Assembly (NCBI GenBank): GCA_014860575.1
Contig: JACZJK010000010.1
Coordinates: 1 to 46,486, forward strand
Direction of reading: 5' to 3'
Length of the DNA: 46,486 nucleotides
From: Bacteroidales bacterium
GTDB taxonomy: Bacteria; Bacteroidota; Bacteroidia; Bacteroidales; JAAYJT01
In this document: piece after piece, positions 1 to 8,430 of the stretch
How positions within the stretch are numbered: position 1 is the stretch's first letter
Layout of the letters: every line of letters begins with the position of its first letter
The notes under the pieces: generated by a model
What the model was told of the DNA's origin: nothing
Database searches by the model: none
Seen by the model: only the letters and a program-made list of their open reading frames with translations
Translations under genes and position numbers: made by a program

Positions 1-114
1 GTATATCATTAACCGATAAAACGCATCTTCGTGACCTATTCCATAGAACTAAATTTCAAAATGACAAAGAACGATTTAGGCTTAATGAGCCAAATTTGTT
101 TAATTTTTAATAGC

Positions 115-133
115 GTCCCAATTTTAATGGGAC
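115..133 (-). terminator. Weak hairpin downstream of recO
   Basis: Arms GTCCCA (115-120) and TGGGAC (128-133) form a six-base-pair stem with a seven-base loop, about 40 bases past the recO stop. On the minus strand the stem is followed by AT-rich DNA but no clear T run, so it is at best a weak terminator. Bases 1-114 hold no gene or RNA that I can recognise. Confidence 0.25.
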
Positions 134-172
134 ACTAGTGAGTCTGCAAACTGAATCCTGGCGGGGTTAAGG

Positions 173-898
173 CTAATCCTTCAGCACTTCATGCAATATT
201 TCCGGCGAACGCAATCCGCCAAAAGATGGTAGATGGAGTTCATAAAACTCTATCAGTTTTTCAAGTAATACTTTTCTTGAACTGCCGGGGATCATGATTT
301 GAGGATCTTCAGGTGCAGGCTTGTTGAGTAAAAAATTAAAATATCCTGCATGTTCTGGCGCGATAGAATGCGAATGCAATGGCTGCATTTCTTCAAAATG
401 GCCTTCCTGCAAGTTGAACCAGGACTGTGGAGTATAATTTAATCGTGGTGCGAATCCGAGAAAACCAGCCAGCCTTGCCATAAATGCAAGATGGAAATGC
501 GGGGAAAATACCTGGGGATTGTCCAATTCTTCAATACAAGCAAACAGGAAATCAAAAAGAGCCGTATTGCACTCTTCCTCTTTCACCGATTTGAATATCA
601 CTTCATTGATAAACAAAGCCTGCGAACTCTTTCTGATATCGCTGTGCATGGATCGGAAAGCATAAGCCGGACGAAGCTCTTTGATATTCTGTAAGCTCCT
701 GCCTTCACGGTAATAGACTACCATCTCAAGCAAAGTGAGATGTTCAAGTGATCCCAGCCTGATTTTGGCTTTTGGCGATCGCACTCCACGGATCAGGTAG
801 GATTGCAAGCCAAATTTCTCGGTGTAGATCCGGGCAATTACGCTGGTTTCAGAATAACGAAGATGGTGAAGTACAATGCCGCGGGTATGATGCAACAT
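173..898 (-). CDS. recO: DNA repair protein RecO
   Basis: RecO binds single-stranded DNA and SSB and helps RecR load RecA at gaps in recombinational repair; it acts in the cytoplasm. The 241-residue length is usual. The N-terminus has the family pattern: a short OB fold opening with RGIVLHHLRYSETSVIARIYT, followed by YLIRGVRSPKAK and a LGSLEHLTLLEMVVYYREGR strand block. The helical C-terminal half contains two scattered cysteines but no four-cysteine zinc site. The start at 898 lies four bases after the end of porZ, so the two are almost certainly cotranscribed with porZ first. A recO-porZ neighbourhood is familiar from Bacteroidota genomes. Confidence is high from the N-terminal match, length and synteny. 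Confidence 0.93.
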   Translation of the reverse strand: MLHHTRGIVLHHLRYSETSVIARIYTEKFGLQSYLIRGVRSPKAKIRLGSLEHLTLLEMVVYYREGRSLQNIKELRPAYAFRSMHSDIRKSSQALFINEVIFKSVKEEECNTALFDFLFACIEELDNPQVFSPHFHLAFMARLAGFLGFAPRLNYTPQSWFNLQEGHFEEMQPLHSHSIAPEHAGYFNFLLNKPAPEDPQIMIPGSSRKVLLEKLIEFYELHLPSFGGLRSPEILHEVLKD

Positions 899-902
899 GG
901 CA

Positions 903-3218
903 TTAATTCATGAATAATATCTTGGTTGCCAGGGTTTCGCTGCCGTCGTTATTAGAAATAAAAACAAGGTAAACACCCGACTGAGCCTTGCGGCCATCGA
1001 AGTTCCGTCCATTCCAGATGGCCTGTCCGCCAAACGCCCGGGTCTTGAAAATCAGGTTGCCGGCAATATCCATGATTTTAATGTCAGCATCTTTCACAAG
1101 CCCACGTACCGCGATGATGCCCTCATATTCGGGCCTTACCGGATTAGGGAAAACAACCACATCGGTAAACACCGGAGGGGGAGGGGTCGCTTCGGCGCGG
1201 TAACCTATGATGCCTCGTGAAGTTCCGAAGAAAACCTCACCGTTTCCATCAATGGTCAGAGAGGTAATTGAGTTCGACAACAAAGGACTGTTATCTTCGG
1301 TGAAATGGTAGATTTTTTCAAGGCCATCGGCTGACATCAGGAAAACCCCTGCCCTGTCGGTGCCGAACCATTTACGGTTCGCACCATCAATAGCAATAGC
1401 TGTTACAGCCTCTGAATCCAGTAAATAGGCACCATAACCATCCTGGTCAATAATGGGGCGGTAAGCGTCGAAATTGCCACCGGTAAAAACATTTTCAGGA
1501 TTACGGATCACTGCCACGCCTTCGTTGGTTCCGATCCAAAGCTCGCCGTTCTGGTCCACTGCCAGGCTCATGATCGTAGCGCCTGGCAAGCTTCCGTTGC
1601 CTGTTGCGCCCGACAAGCGTCTAACTTTATCGTCGGCTGTATTATCAATTGTGCCCATATCGCTGAAAACGATGAGGCCATGGTCACGAACCAGCATCCA
1701 CTTTTGCCCGGATTTGTCAATTGTTATTCCTCCCAGGTCAATAGCGCTTGCAACCGGACTGAGGCTGAATGAGCGCCAGGTTCCATCAGTTTTTTTAACT
1801 GAAAGAAGGTTTGCCGCACTGCTGTTTGTGACCCAAAGATTTCCTTGCGCATCAAAGGCGACACCTCCAATTCCCATCCAGCTTGGGTTGTAAACACTGT
1901 ATTCAAGGGAGCTGTTCTGATCATCGTAAGTACCGGTAACTACGCCATCCTTCATTTCAATGAGTCCGGCGCCCCATGAACCTGTAAAAAATCGTGTTGG
2001 GTCGTTGGGATCAACAGCAATGCAAAGCAGGTCCAATAAATGATCCATCCCCTGAGTATTCCAGCGATTAAATGCCCTCCAGTTTCCATCATCCAGACCG
2101 TAAACCAATCCCCCTTTCCACATGCTTCCCCAGGAACTTGTTTTGCCGCCCGGAACAACCCACAGATAATTCTGGTGTGCCTGCATGGCAAAAACATCAG
2201 TAGTCGCCGGCCCTGAGGGCCTTATAAATTCATAAGTCCATTCATCAGTTCGCTTTACGAGTCCATTGTTGCGATCCCCGACATAAATAAGGCCTTCTTT
2301 GCTTATAAGCGCATCCTCTGGATTCGGAGAGCCTGGATTATATGTCCATACTTTTGTTACTTCCTGCAAAGATTGATTGTACTGGTAAACAAAATACAAA
2401 TGTGAAACCAGTAAATGATCGCTATTGGCTTTGATGCTTTTTACTCTTGAAGTTTCGCTCACATTAAAATAATCCCAGGAGCTGCCGTTGTAGGCAAAAA
2501 GTGTGTCGGAAGTATCGTTGGTTCCCGGTTTGTTTACGATTAACATGTCCTTGAATTGCTCAATATGGTTGTATGCCTTGTCGCCCATGGTTTCATCCAC
2601 GGCCCAGTATTCAAAATTAGCAAGGTTTGATGTATCAATATCTGCTTTGTAAATGCCTGATTCTGTGGCAGCATAAATATACCTGCTTGGTTCATGAAAG
2701 GCAACATCCAGTACATTGATATTGCTGCCATCGGGTCCGATAAAATAAGTGTCAACTATTTCATGGCGTTCCACATTCATAACTACGATCCCAAAACCGC
2801 AGGCCAGGTAAGCCAGATCGCCAATAAAGGAAATGTTGTTGATTATTTTGTTGCCGAGGATGGGCTTGCGTTTGATATCGCTGATATTGATAATTTTTCC
2901 GTCCTGGATAAGGTCAATATTTGTATTGTTGTATGCGATTATCAGGGTTGACTGGCTGGGGTTAGATATGATAGTGCTGACACCAATGTCCGATAAACCA
3001 TTGATTTTATTCAACCTTGTGATGCTTGCATCCTCTTTATCGTAAGAGAAAATGCTATAAGGTGTGGCTGCATAAATCAAATCGCCGGTTTCAGCTACAT
3101 GGGTTACCTGATGGTAGGGAAGATGTTCGCGCCATTTTCCAATGCCAACACTTTGAGATAAGGCAGCTTGGGTCAAAAACAGCATGGTTGAAATGAACAG
3201 TAGTGTATTGTAACGCAT
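903..3218 (-). CDS. porZ: Type IX secretion system component PorZ (beta-propeller with sorting-type tail)
   Basis: PorZ is a surface part of the type IX secretion attachment complex (with PorU, PorV and PorQ) that anchors cargo to the outer membrane. This 771-residue protein opens with a signal peptide ending near residue 21 (ALSQ) and then GIGKWREHLPYHQVTHVAE. The first propeller carries NGLSDIGVSTI and NISDIKRKPILGNK, which are characteristic of PorZ. A second propeller with repeated GNLWVTN / GELWIGTNEGVAV / RKWFGTDRAGVFLM blades covers roughly residues 340-680. The last ~85 residues (VVVFPNPVRPEYEG to GVYLVFISNN) are a type A-like C-terminal domain. Length and domain order match PorZ. It sits immediately upstream of recO. 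It implies a working type IX system, in keeping with the sorting tails at 30415 and 39200. I saw no convincing promoter in the 3219-3293 gap. Confidence 0.9.
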   Translation of the reverse strand: MRYNTLLFISTMLFLTQAALSQSVGIGKWREHLPYHQVTHVAETGDLIYAATPYSIFSYDKEDASITRLNKINGLSDIGVSTIISNPSQSTLIIAYNNTNIDLIQDGKIINISDIKRKPILGNKIINNISFIGDLAYLACGFGIVVMNVERHEIVDTYFIGPDGSNINVLDVAFHEPSRYIYAATESGIYKADIDTSNLANFEYWAVDETMGDKAYNHIEQFKDMLIVNKPGTNDTSDTLFAYNGSSWDYFNVSETSRVKSIKANSDHLLVSHLYFVYQYNQSLQEVTKVWTYNPGSPNPEDALISKEGLIYVGDRNNGLVKRTDEWTYEFIRPSGPATTDVFAMQAHQNYLWVVPGGKTSSWGSMWKGGLVYGLDDGNWRAFNRWNTQGMDHLLDLLCIAVDPNDPTRFFTGSWGAGLIEMKDGVVTGTYDDQNSSLEYSVYNPSWMGIGGVAFDAQGNLWVTNSSAANLLSVKKTDGTWRSFSLSPVASAIDLGGITIDKSGQKWMLVRDHGLIVFSDMGTIDNTADDKVRRLSGATGNGSLPGATIMSLAVDQNGELWIGTNEGVAVIRNPENVFTGGNFDAYRPIIDQDGYGAYLLDSEAVTAIAIDGANRKWFGTDRAGVFLMSADGLEKIYHFTEDNSPLLSNSITSLTIDGNGEVFFGTSRGIIGYRAEATPPPPVFTDVVVFPNPVRPEYEGIIAVRGLVKDADIKIMDIAGNLIFKTRAFGGQAIWNGRNFDGRKAQSGVYLVFISNNDGSETLATKILFMN

Positions 3219-3305
3219 GATGGTGTATTTGTTTATAAACCTGATGAATTATTAACTGCCCGAACCGCTAAATATTGTTTAATCAGCGCAGTTTTGATGA
3301 TTTCA

Positions 3306-3337
3306 TTTGCCTGGCTGAAATGGGTTACTTACTTTTG
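3306..3337 (+). promoter_or_regulatory. Bacteroidota-type promoter for the YfhO-like gene
   Basis: TTTG at 3306-3309, a 20-base spacer and TACTTTTG at 3330-3337 match the Bacteroidota housekeeping consensus (TTTG, about 19-21 bases, TAnnTTTG). Transcription would start near 3344, ten bases before the ATG at 3354. The site lies inside a longer in-frame reading that opens at 3294, so it argues for the downstream start. Confidence 0.6.
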
Positions 3338-3353
3338 GAACCGCATAATCTTA

Positions 3354-6300
3354 ATGATGAATTTCAGAAATCTTTTTAAACTTGATCCGTTCGAAGCAGG
3401 CAGAACCGGCTCTGGAATAGTGTTGCTTAAAACCTACATCTTTTTTCTTGCAGTGAGCATTGTTGCTTACGCCGGCATCGCACTGCTGCAATACAGCCTG
3501 AAATGGGACATGCTGGATTGTTACCTTCCCTGGCGTTATTTCGTTGGCGAAAGCATACAAAACGGGGTGTTTCCATTTTGGAACCCATACCAGCATCTGG
3601 GCTATCCTATTCATGCCGATCTCAGATCGGTTTTCTATCCTGAGGCCATCATTGTCGGGCTTTTTGGTGGTTACAGCGTTTACACCCTGCACTTTTTATT
3701 TATCACTTACATTTCGCTGGCGGGTTTGGGAATGTTTTTACTGGCCGGGCATTTTACACAAAATATATATGCACGACTGCTGGCAGGAATCGTATATATG
3801 CTTTCGGGTTTCTTTGTGAGCCACGGGCAGGAAATGTTCGGGATTATAGCAGCAACCTGGATTCCATACATTCTTTATTTCTTCATCAGGCTGCAACAGG
3901 ACTTGAAATGGGATGAGCTGTGGAAACTTTCGTTTTTCATGTTTCTGCAACTTACGGGTGGCTACCAGGCACTGACGATCATGTTATTTTATTTATTGCT
4001 GATTATTTTTCTGACCCGGGCCATCAGTCTTATTTACCATAAGAACTATGATGATTTTAAGCGTTTACTGCTGATGAATGCGAGCCTGGCGCTTCTGGTG
4101 CTGGTATCTGCATCGGTACTGATCGTTACTTTTATGCAGGTTTCCCCGCACATTGGCAGATTTGGTGGCACCAGCCTGGCCGAAGCACAGTTTATGCCAT
4201 TTTCGCCCCGTTCCATGATTTCGTTTCTGTTGCCTTTTGCCTCGGTGAAAGACACCGCATATTTCGACACCGACCTCAGCATGAACAATGCCTACGTTGG
4301 TCTGGTGATGCTAATGTTTTATCTGATTGCCTGGTTCAGGAAGAAATCTGCGCTGGAAAATATATTCTGGCTGTTTGGCCTGGTTTGTCTTTTTGCAGCT
4401 TTTGGTAGCCACTCTCCGGTCAGGGAATGGTTGTACGATTATGTGCCCATGATGAACCTCTTCCGAATGTCGGCGTTTTTCAGATACTTTACGGTGATCT
4501 CCATGGTGCTGCTGGGCGCTGCTGAAATCAGCCGGATGTTTGAGCGCCCGGAAAAGTATTACAAAAGGTTCTCCATCATGATCGCGCTCTTTGCGGTTAT
4601 CATCGCAGCATTGGTATTGTTTAGCAGGCCATTTGTTGATGTTGAAACCTTCAACCCGCTCAATTTTTTCCTGAACCTGAACCAAACGCTTGAAACTTCT
4701 ACACGGCATGAACACATCATCGTGCAAGGGCTTATTCAACTGCTTTTTCTGACCTTGCTGATCGTTGCACTGGTATTTACCAAAAAGAAGGGCAAAGGAC
4801 TTATTGCACTATTGTTGGTTTTTATGGCCCTGGAAATGACAGTGGCCGTCAGGTTGAATTTCCCTGTTACTGTGGGTTCTGACCCCAAACCAATGGTCTT
4901 ACAGCAATCGCTTAATCAACTGCCAGAAGGATTTCCTTTGCCCGATCTGGATGTTCCGGTTATTGTGAACCGTGATATAAAACCCGAATTGCAACCGCTT
5001 TGGCGCAACACCAATATTTACACAAAAACCGTATCAGCCGATGGTTTCAACAGTTTCCGGCTCGATGCCTTTGAATCCTTGCAACGCGATTATCCTGCAA
5101 TGTTTGAATCCGTTTTGAAAAACCCTGCGCTGTTTTTGTCGGGTCACATCAAACCTATTGCTGAATATAATGAAGCGCTTGTTGAACCAGGATTGCTTTG
5201 GCTGGATGAAACGGTTTATGAAAACATCAGTCCGCAAATTGGTTCGCAACAAAGAGATGATAAGATAATCCTGAAAAAGTTTGACCCCAACCACATTCTT
5301 TGTGAAGTGAGCATTGCCGAAGCCCAGGCGCTTACCCTGATTCAGGCTGATTACCCCGGCTGGAGAGTTTTTATCAATGGCGAACCGGTCGAGCATTTCA
5401 CAGCCAATCAATTGTTCATCTCTTGTCTGCTTCCTGAAGGCAAAAGCACTGTGGAGTTCAGTTACGATAATAAGACGGTGAAAACAGCCTTTTATGTTTC
5501 CTATTTTGTCTTCATCCTGATCATTTCAGTCATTCTTTTCAGAGTAATTTACGAACCCGGAAACCGAAGACGTGTCTGGTGTATTTTTATTACCGTGGGA
5601 ACAGGATTGCTTGTTGCAGTGCTTTTAGTCCGCATCACAAGCAGTGATCAGAAGCGGCTGAAAAGCTTTGAAAAAATCGCAAAGCATATTTCTGCTCTGA
5701 ACCCTGATCCTCAAACTACCCTACTTGTGCTGAATGTGGATGCACCGGATTTGATGAACGCCTTTATTGATTCTGATAATTATCATGTTCTATATCACCG
5801 CTTTAGCCGGAAGACTGACCTCTTGCATTTTGAAAGCAAACTGAATCGAATGGTTTCAGAAAACAAAATTGAAAACCTTGTTTTTGTCTCATATAATTTG
5901 CTTCATGGCCTTGAGGTTGAAGAAATCATCCGGAAGAATTTCCCGAATCAGGTTAAAGCTCCACAAGATGGCAGAGTTCAGATTTGCGTGTTTGACAAAC
6001 AGCAAAAGCGCATTCCTTTGTTCCATTCTTTCAACGATCTTGAGCAGCAATACCCTTTCTGGACTGGTAACCTCAGCGTACGCGACAGCGCAATTTCCTT
6101 TAGTGGCGATTACTCCTGGCGACTGGATGCCGCTCAACCTGGAAGCCCGGCGCTGGTTGCATCGTTTGCAGATTTAGGCGTTGAAGCTGCGATCAGAATT
6201 GTATCCACGGCACAGGTAAATCTATCAGCAGGCGCTGATGCCGCACTTTACCTGGTCGTAGAGTGTGAAGGCAAAACCATTTGGCAACGCACCCTCCGCT

Positions 6301-6470
6301 GCAGCGAAATGGTTGTAAGCTACAATCAATGGACAAAAATCATTCTCGCTGCCGAACCGGAGTTCCAGCCATTACCCACGGATATCTTAAAAATGTTTTT
6401 CTGGATTAACGGTAATGCAGCGCTTTGGGTGGATGATGTTGGGATAGAGGTTTACCCGCTTGGAAAATGA
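3354..6470 (+). CDS. YfhO-family multi-pass membrane protein
   Basis: A very large integral membrane protein of about 1038 residues, like the YfhO/GT-C-type membrane proteins thought to act in transfer of lipid-linked sugars to the cell envelope; its own substrate is unknown. After a short cytoplasmic N-terminus, a first helix (about residues 25-45) is followed by a periplasmic loop with DMLDCYLPWRYFVGE and FPFWNPYQHLGYPIHAD. This acidic loop with the FPFWNPY signature is typical of YfhO. About ten more helices run to residue ~490. A soluble segment follows, then one or two helices near 730-780, and a C-terminal beta-rich domain. The frame is open from 3294, but the promoter at 3306-3337 favours ATG 3354 (3357 is equally possible). 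It reads divergently from porZ and appears to be a single-gene unit. Confidence 0.75.
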   Translation: MMNFRNLFKLDPFEAGRTGSGIVLLKTYIFFLAVSIVAYAGIALLQYSLKWDMLDCYLPWRYFVGESIQNGVFPFWNPYQHLGYPIHADLRSVFYPEAIIVGLFGGYSVYTLHFLFITYISLAGLGMFLLAGHFTQNIYARLLAGIVYMLSGFFVSHGQEMFGIIAATWIPYILYFFIRLQQDLKWDELWKLSFFMFLQLTGGYQALTIMLFYLLLIIFLTRAISLIYHKNYDDFKRLLLMNASLALLVLVSASVLIVTFMQVSPHIGRFGGTSLAEAQFMPFSPRSMISFLLPFASVKDTAYFDTDLSMNNAYVGLVMLMFYLIAWFRKKSALENIFWLFGLVCLFAAFGSHSPVREWLYDYVPMMNLFRMSAFFRYFTVISMVLLGAAEISRMFERPEKYYKRFSIMIALFAVIIAALVLFSRPFVDVETFNPLNFFLNLNQTLETSTRHEHIIVQGLIQLLFLTLLIVALVFTKKKGKGLIALLLVFMALEMTVAVRLNFPVTVGSDPKPMVLQQSLNQLPEGFPLPDLDVPVIVNRDIKPELQPLWRNTNIYTKTVSADGFNSFRLDAFESLQRDYPAMFESVLKNPALFLSGHIKPIAEYNEALVEPGLLWLDETVYENISPQIGSQQRDDKIILKKFDPNHILCEVSIAEAQALTLIQADYPGWRVFINGEPVEHFTANQLFISCLLPEGKSTVEFSYDNKTVKTAFYVSYFVFILIISVILFRVIYEPGNRRRVWCIFITVGTGLLVAVLLVRITSSDQKRLKSFEKIAKHISALNPDPQTTLLVLNVDAPDLMNAFIDSDNYHVLYHRFSRKTDLLHFESKLNRMVSENKIENLVFVSYNLLHGLEVEEIIRKNFPNQVKAPQDGRVQICVFDKQQKRIPLFHSFNDLEQQYPFWTGNLSVRDSAISFSGDYSWRLDAAQPGSPALVASFADLGVEAAIRIVSTAQVNLSAGADAALYLVVECEGKTIWQRTLRCSEMVVSYNQWTKIILAAEPEFQPLPTDILKMFFWINGNAALWVDDVGIEVYPLGK

Positions 6471-6537
6471 TTTGCATATGCCCCAATATATCTCATAAAA
6501 ATGCCTCATATCTAAGTCCAGCCATTTGTTAATTGGT

Positions 6538-6545
6538 TAATTTTG
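6538..6545 (+). promoter_or_regulatory. Putative -7 promoter box of the lipoprotein gene
   Basis: TAATTTTG matches TAnnTTTG exactly. It would place the transcript start about 20 bases before ATG 6572. No TTTG lies at the ideal upstream distance (the nearest, at 6525, is too close), so support is partial. Confidence 0.35.
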
Positions 6546-6571
6546 TGCTTCAACTCATTAAAACACGAACC

Positions 6572-7276
6572 ATGAAAAATATCTTTTTACTGCTTTTTGC
6601 AGGGTTGTTAGTGAATGCTTGTAATTCAGGTGGTAATAAAAACGACATTCCATACAATTCAGGAATACATAAGGGCAAGGTGAAGGAGGTTATACAAACA
6701 ACTCAGTACACCTATCTTCTTGTTGATGAAGATAATTCAGACAAATGGCTTGCATTGCCCAAGATGACAGCACAGGCAGGTGAAGTATTTTATTATAAGG
6801 AAGGTTATGAAATGGTTAATTTTAAAAGTAAGGAACTCGGACGAACCTTCAAATCGGTTTATTTCATCGAATCGGTCGGGACTTCTGCAGCAGAAGTGCT
6901 TAAGGGGCATGCACTATCAGGTGATGAACCGGTGAAAGCACAGGTACGAAAGTATGAAATTCAGGTAGCTGCAGCGGAAGACGGGATCAACATAGCCAAT
7001 GTGTTTGAAAATAAGGAATTATACAGTGGCAAAACAATTAAAATCAAGGGCCAGGTGGTTCATTACAATCCAGGCATCATGAACATGAACTGGATACACC
7101 TCCAGGACGGCTCTTCTTTCGCAGATAAATATGATTTGACAGTAACATCAACTATGGAAACCAAGGTAGGCCAGGTCATTACTATTGAAGGAATTCTTAC
7201 CCTGAACAAAGATTTTGGTTCCGGATATTTTTACGACGCGATTGTTACGAATGCAATAATTGTCAGTACAGAATAG
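6572..7276 (+). CDS. Lipoprotein with OB-fold-like domains
   Basis: A 234-residue lipoprotein. The N-terminus MKNIFLLLFAGLLVNACNSG is a signal peptide with a lipobox cysteine at residue 17, so the mature protein is probably membrane-anchored and facing the periplasm. Two beta-rich stretches follow. The first (about 35-105) contains KVKEVIQTTQYTYLLVDED. The second (about 135-230) has the OB-like pattern YSGKTIKIKGQVVHYN, WIHLQDGS and GQVITIEGILTLNKDFGSGY. OB-fold periplasmic proteins of this kind occur near multihaem cytochromes in other bacteria, and the cytochrome operon starts 288 bases downstream, but the link is only positional. The frame is open from 6533, but the signal peptide and the -7 box at 6538 support 6572. 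The function is not known. Confidence 0.65.
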   Translation: MKNIFLLLFAGLLVNACNSGGNKNDIPYNSGIHKGKVKEVIQTTQYTYLLVDEDNSDKWLALPKMTAQAGEVFYYKEGYEMVNFKSKELGRTFKSVYFIESVGTSAAEVLKGHALSGDEPVKAQVRKYEIQVAAAEDGINIANVFENKELYSGKTIKIKGQVVHYNPGIMNMNWIHLQDGSSFADKYDLTVTSTMETKVGQVITIEGILTLNKDFGSGYFYDAIVTNAIIVSTE

Positions 7277-7481
7277 CCAAAAGGAATATTGCTTCATTTT
7301 CTCAAGGGAAATCTTGAGAGTACATTTCGCAATAAAGACTGAGCAAAGATAAGTTTTATTTTATAGTTTATGCCTTGTTCCGATTCAGAAGAACTGCTTG
7401 AATCAGTATATGTAGTCCTCGCAATCTATTTATAATCAGTTTAAATTGACGCAATCAGCACTAAACTGTCAATAAAAAACC

Positions 7482-7489
7482 TACTTTTG
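7482..7489 (+). promoter_or_regulatory. Putative -7 box of the electron-transfer operon
   Basis: TACTTTTG is an exact TAnnTTTG box, 74 bases before the first ATG (7564). No TTG/TTTG occurs at the expected upstream distance, so the site may need an activator or may be wrong. The rest of the 7277-7563 gap is AT-rich and holds only a 7-bp hairpin (TCTCAAG 7300-7306, CTTGAGA 7313-7319) with no T run. Confidence 0.35.
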
Positions 7490-7563
7490 AATATTCTTTC
7501 TCCAGCTCTTTAAAAGAATCATTCACTCTTGCTGAAACTTTACTTTTATAATCTGATTTCTTC

Positions 7564-8430
7564 ATGTCAAGGGCTCATAAAATCTATATATTCGCGCTGT
7601 CGTTTATAGTTATTGCAACGCTGACTATCCTGATTATCAGTGGAATATCCTATTACCGGGTTGGCCTGGAAGAACGTTTTTTCCATCCAGACTATAAGTT
7701 ACTTAAGCCAAGTGGAATTTGGGGTCATGGATTCGGAATTATCGGGTCGTTAATGATGCTGATCGGTGTCATTATCTATGTGATGAGAAAGCGGATGAGA
7801 TCGCTTTCAAGGCTGGGAATTTTAAAACACTGGCTTGAGTTTCATATCTTTCTATGCACATTGGGCCCTATCCTGGTAGTGTTTCATACATCTTTTAAGT
7901 TTGGTGGTATTGTTGCCATCAGTTTTTGGAGCATGGTAGCTGTTTTTTTTAGTGGAATTATTGGTCGGTTTATTTATATACAGATTCCCCGCTCAATTGA
8001 AGGCAGAGAACTTTCCTTGAGCGAAGTACGCGACATGAAAGGTAATATCGGCGAGGCTTTATCGGCTTCATACAATCTTGATGACCTAAGCTACAACATG
8101 ATCATTGAATCAACAAGAAGAAAAGTTGAGGTTCAAAATACAACTCTCCTGGGGGCTTATACTAAAAAGTATTTTAGAGACATTTCAACCATTCGTAGTA
8201 TAAAAAGATTGCTTAAAGTGAAAGGCCTGAAAAGAGTTGAAGTGAATCAGGTAGTTGGCCTTGTAAGGAACGAGCTTTCGCTCAACCGGAAAATTGATCG
8301 CCTGCTTTTCATGCAAAACCTGTTCAGATACTGGCATGTAGCACACCTGCCTTTTGCCCTGATCATGCTCTTTATCATGATCATTCATGTTGTAATTACA
8401 ATTCTATTTGGTTATAAATGGATTTTTTAA
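7564..8430 (+). CDS. Cytochrome b-like five-helix membrane protein
   Basis: A 288-residue integral membrane protein and the first gene of the electron-transfer operon. Five hydrophobic helices are visible near residues 9-31, 52-74, 88-110, 114-138 and 258-284. Histidines sit inside or at the ends of helices: H55 (WGHGFG), H89 and H94 (LKHWLEFHIFL), H108 (VVFHTSF), H258 and H261 (YWHVAHLPF) and H275 (MIIHVV). That pattern suits two b-type haems spanning the membrane, as in ferric-reductase or formate-dehydrogenase-gamma-like cytochromes. A charged cytoplasmic stretch (140-255) separates helices four and five. It overlaps or abuts the flavin/Fe-S protein downstream, which suggests a complex passing electrons between a cytoplasmic donor and the periplasmic cytochromes. 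Naming it cytochrome b is inference from topology and histidines. Confidence 0.7.
   Translation: MSRAHKIYIFALSFIVIATLTILIISGISYYRVGLEERFFHPDYKLLKPSGIWGHGFGIIGSLMMLIGVIIYVMRKRMRSLSRLGILKHWLEFHIFLCTLGPILVVFHTSFKFGGIVAISFWSMVAVFFSGIIGRFIYIQIPRSIEGRELSLSEVRDMKGNIGEALSASYNLDDLSYNMIIESTRRKVEVQNTTLLGAYTKKYFRDISTIRSIKRLLKVKGLKRVEVNQVVGLVRNELSLNRKIDRLLFMQNLFRYWHVAHLPFALIMLFIMIIHVVITILFGYKWIF

Noticed and set aside
7300-7319. Terminator after the lipoprotein gene
   Set aside because: The 7-bp hairpin (TCTCAAG/CTTGAGA) has no T run after it and low G+C, so it is not a convincing intrinsic terminator.
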